A DNA stretch of 64,000 bases, from the NCBI GenBank assembly GCA_030145305.1, contig JAQYVX010000001.1, positions 186,001 to 250,000 on the forward strand. Direction: 5' to 3'. Position 1 is the stretch's first letter, and each line of letters starts with the position of its first letter. The stretch is from Halarcobacter sp. GTDB lineage: Bacteria > Campylobacterota > Campylobacteria > Campylobacterales > Arcobacteraceae. Shown here piece after piece: positions 9,283 through 18,125 of the stretch. Both the position numbers and the translations under genes were made by a program. Under the pieces are notes generated by a model. The model saw only the letters and a list, made by a program, of their open reading frames with translations. It did no database searches and was not told the origin of the DNA.

Positions 9283-10575
9283 TTATAAAGCATTAATTCC
9301 TTCAGCTATTTTTTTAGCTTTAGTGCCAAGGCCTGTTAATCTTTTCATAACTATTGCAGCTGTTAAATCTCCACTTACATTTATTGTAGTCCTGCACATA
9401 TCTAAAATTCTATCAACTCCTAAAATAAGTGCAACTCCTTCAACAGGAACACCAATTCCTTGTAATATTGTAGCAAGGATTACAATACCAACTCCTGGTG
9501 TACTTGGAGCTCCAATTGAAGCCCCAACAGTTGTAAAGGCTAAAACTACTACTTCTACAAGAGTTAATTCAATTCCAAAAAGTTGAGTTAAAAATATTGC
9601 TGCTATAACTTGATAGATAGCTGTACCATCCATATTAACAGTTGCCCCAAGAGGAATCACAAATTTTGATATTGATTGTGGAACATTTAGTTTTTCTTCT
9701 GCGACTTTCATAGATAAAGGCATCACAGCAGCTGATGAAGATGTCGAAAAAGCCATTAATTGTACTTCTTTTATTTCTCTTAAAAAATCCAAAGGTTTTA
9801 TATTTCCTACAAAATAAACAATTATTAAGTAAAAACATAAAAGTGAAAATAAACCTAATAAAACTGTAAATACATACATTGACATAGATAAAATTGCATC
9901 AAAACCAATTTTTATTGTTATATTTGCAAGTAGTCCAAATACCGCATAAGGAGCTAATTTCATAGCCCATTCAACAATCGTCATAGAAAATGCTTGAAAA
10001 GATTTTGCTAAATCCTTCATAGGTTTTGCATCATCATCTTTCATATTCATTAATGCAACACCTACAAATATTGCTAAAATTACAAAGGCTAAAATATTTC
10101 CATCTAATTTTTCTTTTGCGGCATTAACAGGTATTAAATTAACTATCATATCAGGCAAAGAGACTTGATTAAAACTTGTTACTTCTTTTATTGCTATTGT
10201 TGTAGTTGAAATTGTATTTAATATATCTTCAGATACAAAATTTCCAGGTTTAATTCCATATGCAATTAAAATCCCAAAAGTAACAGCCACAATAGTAGTA
10301 AATACAAAATAAGGCCCTATTTTCATACCTAAACTTTTTAAAGTCTTTGTATCTTCAGCACTTGTTATTCCTAAAATAATTGAACTCATAACAAGTGGGA
10401 TTACAACCATCTTTATCAAAGCTAAAAATATATTACCAATTAAGGCAACCCAAGGAGCTATCATCATAGCAATGTTTTCAGGAACTAAAGCAAAAGCACT
10501 TGGGGATAATATTAAGCCAAAAGCAACCCCTAAGAACATTCCTAAAATAACTTGAAACCATAATTTTCCTAACAT
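9283..10575 (-). CDS. dicarboxylate/amino acid:cation symporter (DAACS family)
   Basis: The 430-residue inner-membrane carrier of the GltP/GltT/DctA fold shows the hallmark motifs: the serine-rich hairpin STSSSAAVMPLS, NMDGTAIYQ in TM7, the second hairpin GASIGAPSTPGVG and the C-terminal substrate-site segment DRILDMCRTTINVSGD. It is expected to couple uptake of glutamate/aspartate or C4-dicarboxylates to sodium or proton entry. The Arg in DMCRTT sits where acidic amino acid and dicarboxylate carriers bind the substrate side-chain carboxylate, which favours an acidic substrate. It is a single-gene unit. Confidence 0.88.
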   Translation of the reverse strand: MLGKLWFQVILGMFLGVAFGLILSPSAFALVPENIAMMIAPWVALIGNIFLALIKMVVIPLVMSSIILGITSAEDTKTLKSLGMKIGPYFVFTTIVAVTFGILIAYGIKPGNFVSEDILNTISTTTIAIKEVTSFNQVSLPDMIVNLIPVNAAKEKLDGNILAFVILAIFVGVALMNMKDDDAKPMKDLAKSFQAFSMTIVEWAMKLAPYAVFGLLANITIKIGFDAILSMSMYVFTVLLGLFSLLCFYLIIVYFVGNIKPLDFLREIKEVQLMAFSTSSSAAVMPLSMKVAEEKLNVPQSISKFVIPLGATVNMDGTAIYQVIAAIFLTQLFGIELTLVEVVVLAFTTVGASIGAPSTPGVGIVILATILQGIGVPVEGVALILGVDRILDMCRTTINVSGDLTAAIVMKRLTGLGTKAKKIAEGINAL

Positions 10576-10701
10576 AAGTATTCCTTTATATTATTATTTA
10601 GCGTAGTATACTATTATCTTGATTAATGACCTGAGTCAATAAATTTAAAACTTTTTTCTGCTAAAATTTAGGCTGAATAAGTATTCAATAAAAGGATAAA
10701 A

Positions 10702-11403
10702 ATGATAAAAAAACTAACTATGGCTTGTCTAGGTACTTTGCTTGCGGCTAACACTTTATTAGCAACAAATACTATGCATACAGGAAAAATATTAGAGCTT
10801 CAAAATGCTGGAATATATGTTTATATAAAACTAAAAAAACAAAATGAAGAGATTTGGGCAGCTATTCCTAAAACTGATTTAAAAGTTGGAGATAATGTAA
10901 CTTTAAAAGAAGAGTTATGGATGAAAAATTTCAAGAGTACGGCTTTAGAAAAAACTTTTGAAAAGGTATTATTTGCAGAAATAGATGGTCAAAAGAAAGC
11001 AATCCATGGAGTTGATAATGTACATGGAATTCATGGTCAAGCTATAAAAAAAGACATGAAGCAAGAAAAACCAAATCCAAAGTTTGATGATATAACAATT
11101 TCAAAAGAAAAAGCTATTTCTACTACTATTGAAGAAATTCAAAAGAACCCAATGAATTATAAGAATAAAAATGTTCTTGTAGAAGGTGAAGTAATTCAAG
11201 TTTCTAATAAAGTTATGGGAAATACTTGGATTAAAATTCAAGACAAAAGTGAAGCAATTATTTTTAGATCAACAAATGAAGATGAAAAAGTAAAAATAGG
11301 TGACAAAATAAAAGTTACTGGAACAATAAATACAGATGTAGATTACGGATATGGATTTAAATATAAAATCATTGGCGTAAATGCTAAAGTTGAAAAACTA
11401 TAA
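10702..11403 (+). CDS. secreted protein with OB-fold-like domain
   Basis: The 233-residue protein has a clear Sec signal peptide (MIKKLTMACLGTLLAANTLLA). The C-terminal part (about 150-230: NVLVEGEVIQVSNKVMGNTWIKIQD...GDKIKVTGTI) has the strand pattern of a bacterial OB fold of the nucleic-acid-binding-like group found in periplasmic proteins. The N-terminal half (HTGKILELQNAGIYVYIKLK) is a second small beta domain. It probably acts in the periplasm. The partner is unknown, and nothing in its neighbourhood points to a pathway. The ATG follows AAAAGGATAAAA. Confidence 0.6.
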   Translation: MIKKLTMACLGTLLAANTLLATNTMHTGKILELQNAGIYVYIKLKKQNEEIWAAIPKTDLKVGDNVTLKEELWMKNFKSTALEKTFEKVLFAEIDGQKKAIHGVDNVHGIHGQAIKKDMKQEKPNPKFDDITISKEKAISTTIEEIQKNPMNYKNKNVLVEGEVIQVSNKVMGNTWIKIQDKSEAIIFRSTNEDEKVKIGDKIKVTGTINTDVDYGYGFKYKIIGVNAKVEKL

Positions 11404-11415
11404 AATAATTCTAAA

Positions 11416-11449
11416 AAACAAGTATAAATTTTAAAATTTATACTTGTTT
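11416..11449. terminator. long perfect palindrome, bidirectional terminator
   Basis: Seventeen bases on each side (starting AAACAAGTATAAATTTT) are perfectly complementary with no spacer, so the transcript folds with only the central TTTTAAAA as a loop. It lies between the convergent OB-fold gene and the RND pump operon end. Confidence 0.75.
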
Positions 11450-11480
11450 CTATACTTTTTTAATAATCTGATTTTTTCAC

Positions 11481-14400
11481 TTAATTCTTTTTTACTTTAA
11501 AAAATAGCGCATATAATACAGGTACAAACCCTAAAGTAAACATTGTTGAAAATATCAAACCAAAAATAATAGATATAGCCATTGGCTCCCACATAACTCC
11601 ACCACTATACCACAAAGGAACCAGCCCTAAAACTGTTGTTAACGTTGTTAGAATGATTGGCCTAAATCTACTAAGACTAGCTTCAATAATTGCATCATAG
11701 GCACTTGAGCCTTTTTCTTCTTCTGTTTTTATTCTTTCAATTAAGACAATTGCATTATTAATTACAATTCCTGAAAGTGAAATTATTCCAAGAAGGGTCA
11801 TAAAACCAAAATATGAGTCTGTAATAAATAATCCAAGAGAAACACCAACTATTCCTAAAGGAATTGCAGTAAATATAATCATTGGCTTTCGCACTGAATT
11901 AAATTGAATAACCATCATAAGTAATATTGCCATAAAAGCTATTGGAAGATTTACAACAATAGACTCATTTGCTTTTCCTGATACCTCAAACTCTCCTCCA
12001 AATTCGTAAAAATAACCCAAATCAAATGATTTTGAATACTCATCAATCCAAGGTTTAATACTTTCAAAAATTTCAAGAGCATTTGCACCTTCTTTAATAT
12101 CTGAACCAATAATTATAGTTTTCAGTCTATCTCTTCTTATAATTTTTGACTCTTCATAAACTACTTTAACATTAGCCACTTGAGATAAAGGAATGTTTTT
12201 TCCACTACTTTGAGAATAAACATTTATTGTTTCTAGTCTATTTATATCATCTTTTGTTTTTTCATTTGAACGAAATATAATAGGGATTAATTTATCTTCT
12301 TTTCTAAAAGTAGTTACTTCAAATCCACTAAAACTACTTTGAAGTGAAAGTGCAATATCAAGATTGGAAATACCCTCTTTTAAAGCTTTTGCTTCATCTA
12401 TTTGTATTGATAGTTTTTTATTTCTAATTCCCCAATCATCTGCAATATTTTTAACACCATCGATTTTTGCTAATTCTTGTTTTATTCTTGCACTTAATTC
12501 AAAAAGTTTTTGGGCATCTTTTCCACTGATTCTAATTTCAATTGGCTTTTTAACAGGTGGTCCCATAGTTAATGTTTTTGCATTTATTTGCATATCAGGG
12601 AATTTCTTTTTTGCAAAATCTTCAATACTTTTTCTAATACTTGTCATATTTGCATTTTCTTTTGTATTCACTAAAATAGTACTATACTCAGCACTAGCTA
12701 ATTCTTGGTCATAAGATAACCAAAACCTAGGAGCACTCTGTCCTATAAATGAAACAAAATTTAGAACTTCACTCTCTTTTCCTTGTGACATATATTTTTC
12801 TTTTATATAATCTTCAATCTTAGAAACATTTTCTTTTGTAGTTTCAATCGCCGTTCCAATAGGAAGACTTATTTCCGTTGTAAAAGTAGATTCTGTTGAT
12901 GGTGGAAAGAACTTTTTAGGAACTTGTTCTAATACTTTTAAAGAAGCCGCAAAAATCAAAACAACAATAACTACTGTAATAGCTTTATTTCCTAAAACCA
13001 AATTTAAAAAAGATCTATAAAAAGTTTGAAAACGACTCTCTTTATGTTCTTTTTGCAAATCTTTTTTCATAAAATATTTACTTAAAACTGGAGTTAAAGT
13101 AAGCGCTAGAACCCAAGAACATAAAAGAGTAATAGTTACAACTTTAAATATAGAATTTGTATATTCTCCTGTACTTGATTTTGCTAAAAATATTGGTAAA
13201 AATGCAGCAGAAGTAGTAAGGGCAGATGTTAAAAGAGGAATTTTTAATTCATTTGCACTTTCAATAGAGGCTTCAATTACATTTTTTCCTCTTTGCATTA
13301 AAACCATGATAGACTCATTCATAATAATAGCACTATCAACTAATAATCCTAGAGAAATAATAAGCGCAGCAAGGGAAACTTGGTCAAGCCAAATATCAAA
13401 TGCCGACATAACAATAAAAGAGCTTAAAATAGACATAGGGATTAAAACAGCTACAATAAGTCCTGTTCGTAAGCCTAATGAAAAAAGCATTACAATAACA
13501 ACTAAAGCCATCGCTTGTAAAAGGTTAATTACAAAATTTCCTACTATTTTTCCCACTATTTCTGGTTCATTAAATATTCTATCAAGTTTAACACCCAAAG
13601 GAAGTTTTTGTTGAACTTCAACCATTAAAGCATCTATTTCTTCCCCAAGTTTTATAATATCTCCATCTTTTTTCATTGATATTGCTACTAATAAAGCCTC
13701 TTTTCCATCTTTTTGTACTATAAAAGAACTCGGGTCTTTGTATTCATATTTGATAGTTGATATATCTTTTAAATATATTTTTTCACCTGTGTTCAAAGGA
13801 ATTATAGTATTTCCAATTTGACTTACATTTTCATAATTTCCTGAGGGTTCAATTGAAAGCCTATTTGTATCAACTTTTATACTTCCACCTGAAAGAACTA
13901 TATTTTTACTCTCTAAAATATTTTTTAAATAACTTGCACTTAGATCTAAATTAGCCATTTTGGAATTGTCAAACTCTACATAAACAGCCTGTGGTTGGAT
14001 TCCTAAAATCTCAATTTTTGCCACATCATCAAGTCTTAAAAATACATCCTTTGTATCATCAGCAATATCTTCTAACTCTTTAAAACTTAAACCATCACTT
14101 TCTATTGAAATCATAGAACCATAAACATCACCAAACTCATCATTTACAATTGGTTTTGAGGTTCCACTTGGAAGCTGTCTTGTTCCATCTTCAACTTTTC
14201 TTCGTAAGCTATCCCAAATAGGACGCATATCTTTATGCTTTTCAAGAATATTTACAAAAATAATAGATACACCACTTTTTGAAGTTGATTTAATAAAATC
14301 GATTTCACTCATTTCTTGTATCTGTTTTTCTAATTTATCTGTTACTAACTGCTCAACTCTTTTGGCACTAGCACCAGGGAAATAGGTTACTACAGTTGCA

Positions 14401-14549
14401 GTTCTTATAATAAATCCTGGATCTTTTGCTCTTGGTAAATCCATAAAGGAAATAATTCCATAGACAAAAAGTAGTATTGAGAAAACAATAGTTACTTTGT
14501 CATTTTTTAGAGCAAATTTAGTAATATCCATCTTAATCTTCCAACTCAT
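11481..14549 (-). CDS. RND efflux pump inner-membrane transporter (HAE1-like)
   Basis: The 1022-residue AcrB-fold transporter has 12 membrane helices and two large periplasmic loops. It is the proton-driven pump of a tripartite efflux system with the two genes before it. The proton relay in TM4 reads GLLVDSAIIMNES. It keeps the first aspartate (D405) but has Ser in place of the second one found in AcrB. TM10 reads SGIVINNAIVLIER, without the lysine of AcrB. This pattern belongs to a divergent clade, so the substrate cannot be inferred from AcrB. It overlaps the adaptor gene by 17 bases. Confidence 0.9.
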   Translation of the reverse strand: MSWKIKMDITKFALKNDKVTIVFSILLFVYGIISFMDLPRAKDPGFIIRTATVVTYFPGASAKRVEQLVTDKLEKQIQEMSEIDFIKSTSKSGVSIIFVNILEKHKDMRPIWDSLRRKVEDGTRQLPSGTSKPIVNDEFGDVYGSMISIESDGLSFKELEDIADDTKDVFLRLDDVAKIEILGIQPQAVYVEFDNSKMANLDLSASYLKNILESKNIVLSGGSIKVDTNRLSIEPSGNYENVSQIGNTIIPLNTGEKIYLKDISTIKYEYKDPSSFIVQKDGKEALLVAISMKKDGDIIKLGEEIDALMVEVQQKLPLGVKLDRIFNEPEIVGKIVGNFVINLLQAMALVVIVMLFSLGLRTGLIVAVLIPMSILSSFIVMSAFDIWLDQVSLAALIISLGLLVDSAIIMNESIMVLMQRGKNVIEASIESANELKIPLLTSALTTSAAFLPIFLAKSSTGEYTNSIFKVVTITLLCSWVLALTLTPVLSKYFMKKDLQKEHKESRFQTFYRSFLNLVLGNKAITVVIVVLIFAASLKVLEQVPKKFFPPSTESTFTTEISLPIGTAIETTKENVSKIEDYIKEKYMSQGKESEVLNFVSFIGQSAPRFWLSYDQELASAEYSTILVNTKENANMTSIRKSIEDFAKKKFPDMQINAKTLTMGPPVKKPIEIRISGKDAQKLFELSARIKQELAKIDGVKNIADDWGIRNKKLSIQIDEAKALKEGISNLDIALSLQSSFSGFEVTTFRKEDKLIPIIFRSNEKTKDDINRLETINVYSQSSGKNIPLSQVANVKVVYEESKIIRRDRLKTIIIGSDIKEGANALEIFESIKPWIDEYSKSFDLGYFYEFGGEFEVSGKANESIVVNLPIAFMAILLMMVIQFNSVRKPMIIFTAIPLGIVGVSLGLFITDSYFGFMTLLGIISLSGIVINNAIVLIERIKTEEEKGSSAYDAIIEASLSRFRPIILTTLTTVLGLVPLWYSGGVMWEPMAISIIFGLIFSTMFTLGFVPVLYALFFKVKKN

Positions 14550-15642
14550 TTTTATTTGAAATAGTCACTTCCATATTTTCAAGAACTTCACTCATTCCTG
14601 CTTTTAGAACTAAATCTTTTTCATTTAAACCAGTTGTTATTTCAAAGCCTATTGATAGAAGTTTTCCTACTTCAACTTCTTTTCTTTTTATAAAATATTT
14701 TTTATTCTCTTTTTTTGCTATATAAACAAAATATCCATTTTTATCATTTAATACTGAACTTGCAGGAAGTAAATATATTCTACTTTTACCTTTTTCTTCC
14801 AAATCAAAATATACATCTGCTGACATTCCATCTTTTATGAGATTTGAACTATTTTCTAGTTTTGCAATTACCAAATATGTTTTTTCGTTTTGTGCTGTGT
14901 ATTTTGATATTTCTGATATTTTTGCTTCAAAAGGTTTTGAATTAATTGAATTAAAAAGAACTTTTACCTTACTATCTTTTTTAATTTTATTTATAAAAAC
15001 TTCAGGGACTTGAATACTAACTTCATCAACTACCTTGTCGCTTATTAAAACAATAGGAGTTCCAACTGCTACATTTTCATTTTCTTCTACATATTTAGCC
15101 CCAATATATCCACTAATTGGAGCATATAATTTTGTATATGATAATTGTAAAGAAGCATATTCAAGCTCTTTCAAAATATTTTCTACCTTTGCACTGCTTG
15201 CTTGAAACTTCGCTCTAGTATTATCAATATCACTTACACTTGCATTTTGATTAATATAAAGTTTTTTTGTTCTTTCATAATTACTTTTGGCATTTTGTAA
15301 ACTAGCTCGAGCCTCGCTTAATGCATATTTTATTTGAGAAACTTTTAACTCATAAGGTTCAGAATCAAGGCTTGCTATAAGTTCACCTTTTTTTACTTCA
15401 TCTCCAATTTGTGTTTTAAAATAATTTAGATTTCCTTGTACTTTAAAACTTAACTTTGTTTGATAATTTGAAGAAGCACTTGCATTAAAAACTCTATTTT
15501 GGTTTTCATCTTTTAATATAGGTTTTATTACAAAAACAGATTTTATAACATCTTCTTCTACTTTTAATTCATCTTTATTATCACAAGCAACAAAAAAAAG
15601 AACCAAAACTATTAATATATTTATTTTTAAAAATTTCTTCAT
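14533..15642 (-). CDS. RND efflux membrane fusion protein (HlyD/AcrA type)
   Basis: The 369-residue periplasmic adaptor is anchored by a lipoprotein signal (KINILIVLVLFFVAC, lipobox FVAC). It has the biotinyl-lipoyl half motifs QIGDEVKKGELIASLDSEPYE and LYAPISGYIGAKYVEENENV, a helical hairpin between them (about 90-160), a beta-barrel region and the membrane-proximal domain. It joins the RND pump to the outer membrane channel. The gene lies 3 bases after the outer membrane factor gene and overlaps the pump gene, so the three are translationally linked. Confidence 0.9.
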   Translation of the reverse strand: MKKFLKINILIVLVLFFVACDNKDELKVEEDVIKSVFVIKPILKDENQNRVFNASASSNYQTKLSFKVQGNLNYFKTQIGDEVKKGELIASLDSEPYELKVSQIKYALSEARASLQNAKSNYERTKKLYINQNASVSDIDNTRAKFQASSAKVENILKELEYASLQLSYTKLYAPISGYIGAKYVEENENVAVGTPIVLISDKVVDEVSIQVPEVFINKIKKDSKVKVLFNSINSKPFEAKISEISKYTAQNEKTYLVIAKLENSSNLIKDGMSADVYFDLEEKGKSRIYLLPASSVLNDKNGYFVYIAKKENKKYFIKRKEVEVGKLLSIGFEITTGLNEKDLVLKAGMSEVLENMEVTISNKNELED

Positions 15643-15645
15643 TTA

Positions 15646-17412
15646 CTAACCTTTTATTGCTTTTAATATTTTTTCTTCCATTTGCATTTTCTTATTTTTA
15701 TTTATTAGAATATCAATTTTCCCACTAAAAAAATATATTGATGATAAGTCAACTAAATAATCAATAATAGAAATATTTTCATTTAATCTTGAAATAATAT
15801 AAGAGTTTTGAGCATCTAATAAAGAGATTATATTATCTTTGCCCTTTTTGTATTTATCTTGAATTAAATCATAATTCTTTTTTGAAAACTCCAAAGATGT
15901 TTTTGCATAAGATATTTTTTTATAAGCTTTTATAAGTGAATCATAATCTTGTTCTACGTTTTTTTCAATTATGCTTTTTACATTATTATATTGTAATTTC
16001 AAATTTATAAGTTCAAGTTCATTTTTTTGAATATTTATACTCTTACTTCCACCTTCATAAAAAGGTAAAGAAAGATTTATCACAGCTTGATACTCCTTAT
16101 CATCCCAATATCTTGTCGCATTTGAACCTTCGCCATATCTCTCAATTATTTTATTAGCACTTCCCTCAAAAGCAATTGTGGGTAAATATCTTGATGCTTT
16201 ATTCATTTCTTTTTGTTCATTTTTTATATTTATTAACTCAGTAATTTGTTTTAATCTTGAATGAGAATAAATAATATCATTTAAAAATAACTCTTGCACT
16301 TTTTTCTTTGAAATATATTTAATTGCATCATTATTTAGAAGCTTAAAAATATTTGAGTTCATTCCATATTTTACAAAAGAAAAATTCTTCTTTATTTGAA
16401 GTAAATTTGCTAAATCTATTTTTAAAGAGTTAAATTGATTTTGTGAATTTGCTAACTCAATATTTGCATTTGCAAGTTCATTTTCCCATCTATAAACATC
16501 ACTTCTATCTTTAACCCCAACTTCCACTCTTTGTTTGGAAAACTCTAAATTTTGTTTTATAAAATTTTGTTTTATTTTTATAATACGATTATAATTACTT
16601 GCTTTTATTACATTTAAATATGTGATTAAGCTTCTATAAAATATTTCATCATTTTGTGATTTGATACTATTTGTATTTGAAATATCCAATAGTTTTTTGA
16701 TTTTAATATTTTTTAGTATTTTGTCAGAATAAATAACTTGCGTTAATTTTACACCTGCTTCTAATGTTCTTTCTGATTGTAAACCATTGCTATATTTTGC
16801 TCGGTCTTTGTCTATTTGAATTAAGTTTGAATAAAAATCTATTTGAGGTTTATAATCACTATTGGCTTCTCTTATATTTAACTTATCTATTTTTGAACTA
16901 TTTTTATTTTTTTGGATATCGAAATTATTTTTTGAAGCTAAGGAAAAAATATCTTTTAATTCAAGCACTTTTTGGCTGTTTATATTTAACTCTTTTTCTT
17001 CAAATATTTGTTCTTTTTGATTTTCAAAATAAATTGATTTAGTTTTTTTATTCTCTTTTAAATACTCGTAAATTCCTAAAGATACAGCCCTTACAATTTT
17101 ATTTTCATCATAAGTATTTGAAATAAAATTATAAGTAATTAGATAAGAATTTTTATTCTCTTTTAGTTTTTTATTTTTATTTAATAAAATAAAATCTTTC
17201 TTAGAAATATTTTGATTACAATTATTAGAGCAGAGACTTAGCTTATAATTTATCTTATCATTACTTGGAAATAAAAATTGTGTTTCTTTTTTAATTGCTT
17301 CAAGATATTTATTTGATTGTTTATCTAAAAGTATATTCAAATTGTAATTTTTAGCATTTGCAATATTTAAAAAAAATAAATAAAGTATTATCAAAATAAT
17401 TTTATTTTTCAT
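15646..17412 (-). CDS. TolC-like outer membrane efflux protein with extra N-terminal domain
   Basis: The 588-residue protein has a signal peptide (MKNKIILIILYLFFLNIANA) and a C-terminal ~430-residue TolC-type region with two outer-membrane-efflux repeats. The repeats contain long amphipathic helices such as KIKQNFIKQNLEFSKQRVE and KSLEFSKKNYDLIQDKYKKGK-like segments. It forms the exit duct of the tripartite pump. The first ~150 mature residues (KNYNLNILLDKQSNKYLEAIKKE...SLGIYEYLKEN) precede the TolC domain and are not part of the usual ~430-480-residue family length. They look like a small alpha/beta periplasmic domain. The gene start overlaps tetR by 11 bases. Confidence 0.85.
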   Translation of the reverse strand: MKNKIILIILYLFFLNIANAKNYNLNILLDKQSNKYLEAIKKETQFLFPSNDKINYKLSLCSNNCNQNISKKDFILLNKNKKLKENKNSYLITYNFISNTYDENKIVRAVSLGIYEYLKENKKTKSIYFENQKEQIFEEKELNINSQKVLELKDIFSLASKNNFDIQKNKNSSKIDKLNIREANSDYKPQIDFYSNLIQIDKDRAKYSNGLQSERTLEAGVKLTQVIYSDKILKNIKIKKLLDISNTNSIKSQNDEIFYRSLITYLNVIKASNYNRIIKIKQNFIKQNLEFSKQRVEVGVKDRSDVYRWENELANANIELANSQNQFNSLKIDLANLLQIKKNFSFVKYGMNSNIFKLLNNDAIKYISKKKVQELFLNDIIYSHSRLKQITELINIKNEQKEMNKASRYLPTIAFEGSANKIIERYGEGSNATRYWDDKEYQAVINLSLPFYEGGSKSINIQKNELELINLKLQYNNVKSIIEKNVEQDYDSLIKAYKKISYAKTSLEFSKKNYDLIQDKYKKGKDNIISLLDAQNSYIISRLNENISIIDYLVDLSSIYFFSGKIDILINKNKKMQMEEKILKAIKG

Positions 17413-18046
17413 TATAATCCTTTAATAAAAACGTTTCTATGTCTTTGATTCTCTTGTCATCTAAGCTTTTTTGTGTTAAATATGGTTTTATAAAATAATA
17501 CATATTTAGTGTACTCTTTTTGGCATTTTCAAATAAATCATTTGATAAAAAATTCCAATATGCTAGATTATTTGTTGCAATAATCCAAGAGTTTGAAACT
17601 AGAAAATCTAACTCATATTCAGTCATTTTTTTAATATATCCATATGATATTTGATGATTTAAAAGTTTTTTTATAATTTTGATTTCATTTTGAAGTTGTT
17701 CTTCTTTGATTTTCTTAAACTTTGGGAAAGTAATAAGTAATAAATTTAACTCAAAATGTAGAAATCTATATTTTATGTCTGTTTCAAGATTATTTAATAA
17801 AAAATCTTTCAATAAAAACATTTCATCTTTTTCATAATCTATTGAAGTTATTTCTTTAAAGATTATATTTATATAATTTATAAAAATCTCAATCAAAATC
17901 TCTTCTTTGTTTTTAAAATAATAGTATAAATTTCCTACACTAATACCAACTTCATCTGCAATATGTCTTGTAGAAGTATTTAAACAAGCTTTTTCATTAA
18001 AAAGTTTTATCGAGGTTTCTATGATTTTTTCTTTTGTTGTGGCCAT
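17402..18046 (-). CDS. TetR-family transcriptional regulator of the efflux operon
   Basis: This is a 214-residue regulator. The N-terminal helix-turn-helix covers about residues 8-52 (TKEKIIETSIKLFNEKACLNTSTRHIADEVGISVGNLYYYFKNKEE), and the C-terminal ligand-binding half is all helical. It is the first gene of the tetR-OMF-MFP-RND operon and therefore probably represses its own operon. Two palindromic operator-like sites lie 10-45 bases upstream of its ATG. The ATG follows CTAGGAT. The inducer is unknown. Confidence 0.88.
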   Translation of the reverse strand: MATTKEKIIETSIKLFNEKACLNTSTRHIADEVGISVGNLYYYFKNKEEILIEIFINYINIIFKEITSIDYEKDEMFLLKDFLLNNLETDIKYRFLHFELNLLLITFPKFKKIKEEQLQNEIKIIKKLLNHQISYGYIKKMTEYELDFLVSNSWIIATNNLAYWNFLSNDLFENAKKSTLNMYYFIKPYLTQKSLDDKRIKDIETFLLKDYNEK

Positions 18047-18055
18047 TTTTATCCT

Positions 18056-18091
18056 AGAACATTTGTTCTAATAGTTTAGAACAAATGCTCT
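18056..18091. promoter_or_regulatory. two TetR-type operators upstream of the efflux operon
   Basis: Two 14-base palindromes lie 8 bases apart: AGAACATTTGTTCT (18056-18069) and AGAACAAATGCTCT (18078-18091). The first is AGAACA-TT-TGTTCT with perfect 6-base arms. The second matches the reverse complement of the first at 13 of 14 positions. Their centres are 22 bp apart, about two helical turns, so two regulator dimers could sit on the same face of the DNA. They directly precede the tetR ribosome binding site. Confidence 0.7.
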
Positions 18092-18125
18092 AAATTAAAA
18101 CTTAATAAACTTTGTCTTCAAAAGA

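Noticed and set aside
12364-12714. Plus-strand frames inside the RND pump gene (12,364-12,714 and 13,306-13,614)
   Set aside because: They are antisense shadows of conserved transporter sequence with no start signals.
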